A stretch of 32,141 nucleotides of DNA from DAINBT01 sp036732785 (lineage in GTDB: Bacteria > Planctomycetota > Phycisphaerae > Sedimentisphaerales > SM23-30). The stretch covers positions 1-32,141 of the forward strand of contig CAZICK010000042.1 in assembly GCA_964537505.1 (NCBI GenBank), given 5' to 3'. Of this stretch, positions 31,525 through 32,141 are shown in pieces. Positions within the stretch are counted from its first letter, which is position 1; each line of letters opens with the position of its first letter. The notes under the pieces were generated by a model that was not told where the DNA came from, ran no database searches, and saw only the letters and a list, made by a program, of their open reading frames with translations. The translations under genes were made by a program, and so were the position numbers.

Positions 31525-32141
31525 CATAGTTACCGGGACAGCGGTATCCCGATCCTTTCATTGTGAAGCATGGTTATAGTTTTTAAACGGCCTTGAGCCT
31601 GCTCGTCACGCTGCATATCAAGTGCCACACGCTGGCTGATATGCCCCTGCGTTCGTACGCGATAAATACTCTTTTGCATTTTTCGGTGACGACGATTTCC
31701 TCGTTCAACCGCATTGGATGTTGATGGCAACTGCGAATCATCCAGAAACGTCAACGCCTTTTCGATATTGGCTGTGAACAGTTTCTTGAGCGTCTGGCTC
31801 AGTGTTTTGAATCGCCGAATACGGCGGCGTAACACAGCCAGCTTTTCCAGCGCCGTTTCCGTGCGACAACGACGGTCAAACAGTCGGTAAACCTGATCCA
31901 TGATCAAACGTAACTGTCGCAGATTAGGCAGGTCTCGGGTAATACGCGAAAACATCTTCTTCTCTCGACAGTTAAGCGAATGCTGCACAAACAAGTACCG
32001 ATGTTCAAACAAGCCGGCAATTTTGTCCTGCTGTTTCTTCTTTCGACCTGCTGCTTTCTTTGCTGTGGAGGACGATGGACGGCCGCGTTGTAGTTTGGGC
32101 AGCTTCCTCTTGAGTTCGCGTCGCACATGGGTTACGGCCTT
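31514..32141 (-). mobile_element. Partial insertion sequence, right part outside the window
   Basis: A transposase gene read toward lower coordinates ends at 31530, and the element edge must lie a little to its left. I place it near 31514 (GGACACTGTAG on the plus strand), but no matching inverted repeat can be seen because the other end is outside. The family is not identified. Confidence 0.55.
31530..32141 (-). CDS. Transposase, C-terminal part (5' end beyond the window)
   Basis: The frame stays open to the window edge, so at least 203 residues of a longer protein are seen. A basic linker (GRPSSSTAKKAAGRKKKQQ) is followed by a helical region and the segment STSNAVERGNRRHRKMQKSIYRVR near the C terminus, where DDE transposases carry the last catalytic glutamate (E of NAVERGNRR). 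The earlier Asp residues would be outside the window. I could not assign an IS family with confidence. GTG 32126 would be an internal start and is probably not used. Confidence 0.65.
   Translation of the reverse strand, partial: KAVTHVRRELKRKLPKLQRGRPSSSTAKKAAGRKKKQQDKIAGLFEHRYLFVQHSLNCREKKMFSRITRDLPNLRQLRLIMDQVYRLFDRRCRTETALEKLAVLRRRIRRFKTLSQTLKKLFTANIEKALTFLDDSQLPSTSNAVERGNRRHRKMQKSIYRVRTQGHISQRVALDMQRDEQAQGRLKTITMLHNERIGIPLSR

Overview
The window is ordinary bacterial chromosome with one mobile element cut by the right edge. It most resembles a Planctomycetota genome, probably near Phycisphaerae. The pointers are a secreted Gfo/Idh/MocA oxidoreductase with a Tat signal, HEAT-repeat and single-pass membrane proteins of unknown role, an FmdB zinc ribbon behind ftsY, many weak Shine-Dalgarno sites and a Gram-negative style envelope cluster. 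This placement rests on gene style, not on a marker gene. Genes are dense, lie on both strands and fall into short operons.

Layout, left to right. cysK (80-1000, -) has a textbook promoter overlapped by a dyad that looks like an Rrf2-type (CymR/IscR-like) operator. Two large multidomain proteins follow on the minus strand: a methyltransferase/P-loop fusion (1364-2644) and a nucleotidyltransferase/kinase/kinase fusion (2750-4861). Both look like surface-glycan modification enzymes. A metallophosphoesterase, ftsY and an fmdB-type zinc ribbon are on the plus strand (5280-7503). Minus-strand genes then run from 7592 to 15212: a YbaK-type deacylase, a Gfo/Idh/MocA enzyme, an overlapping membrane/HEAT pair, nnrD, larB and a short serA. 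The alr and macrodomain genes (15403-17196, +) are followed by a candidate 42-codon ORF or small RNA that ends in a strong terminator; aspS (17574-19385) is on the other strand.

From 19760 to 25975 seven plus-strand genes form what looks like an envelope cluster: a GT9 heptosyltransferase-like enzyme, DUF2062, a radical SAM/SPASM-like enzyme, DUF2752, two lipoproteins that look like diverged paralogues, and a GT4-like protein. I did not recognise this gene set as a described pathway, so it is my best candidate for an undescribed system. It converges on a btuF-btuC-btuD-like importer (25947-28699, -), where btuC probably starts at ATT. A tRNA-Arg(ACG) gene, dapB and thrC follow.

Two micro-repeat tracts, four 7-bp units and seven 8-bp units, each form the coding 3' end of a gene (btuF and thrC). 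At the right edge a transposase gene enters from outside. Its IS end appears to cut a small gene after about ten codons, leaving a good ribosome binding site and the start of a hydrophobic leader.
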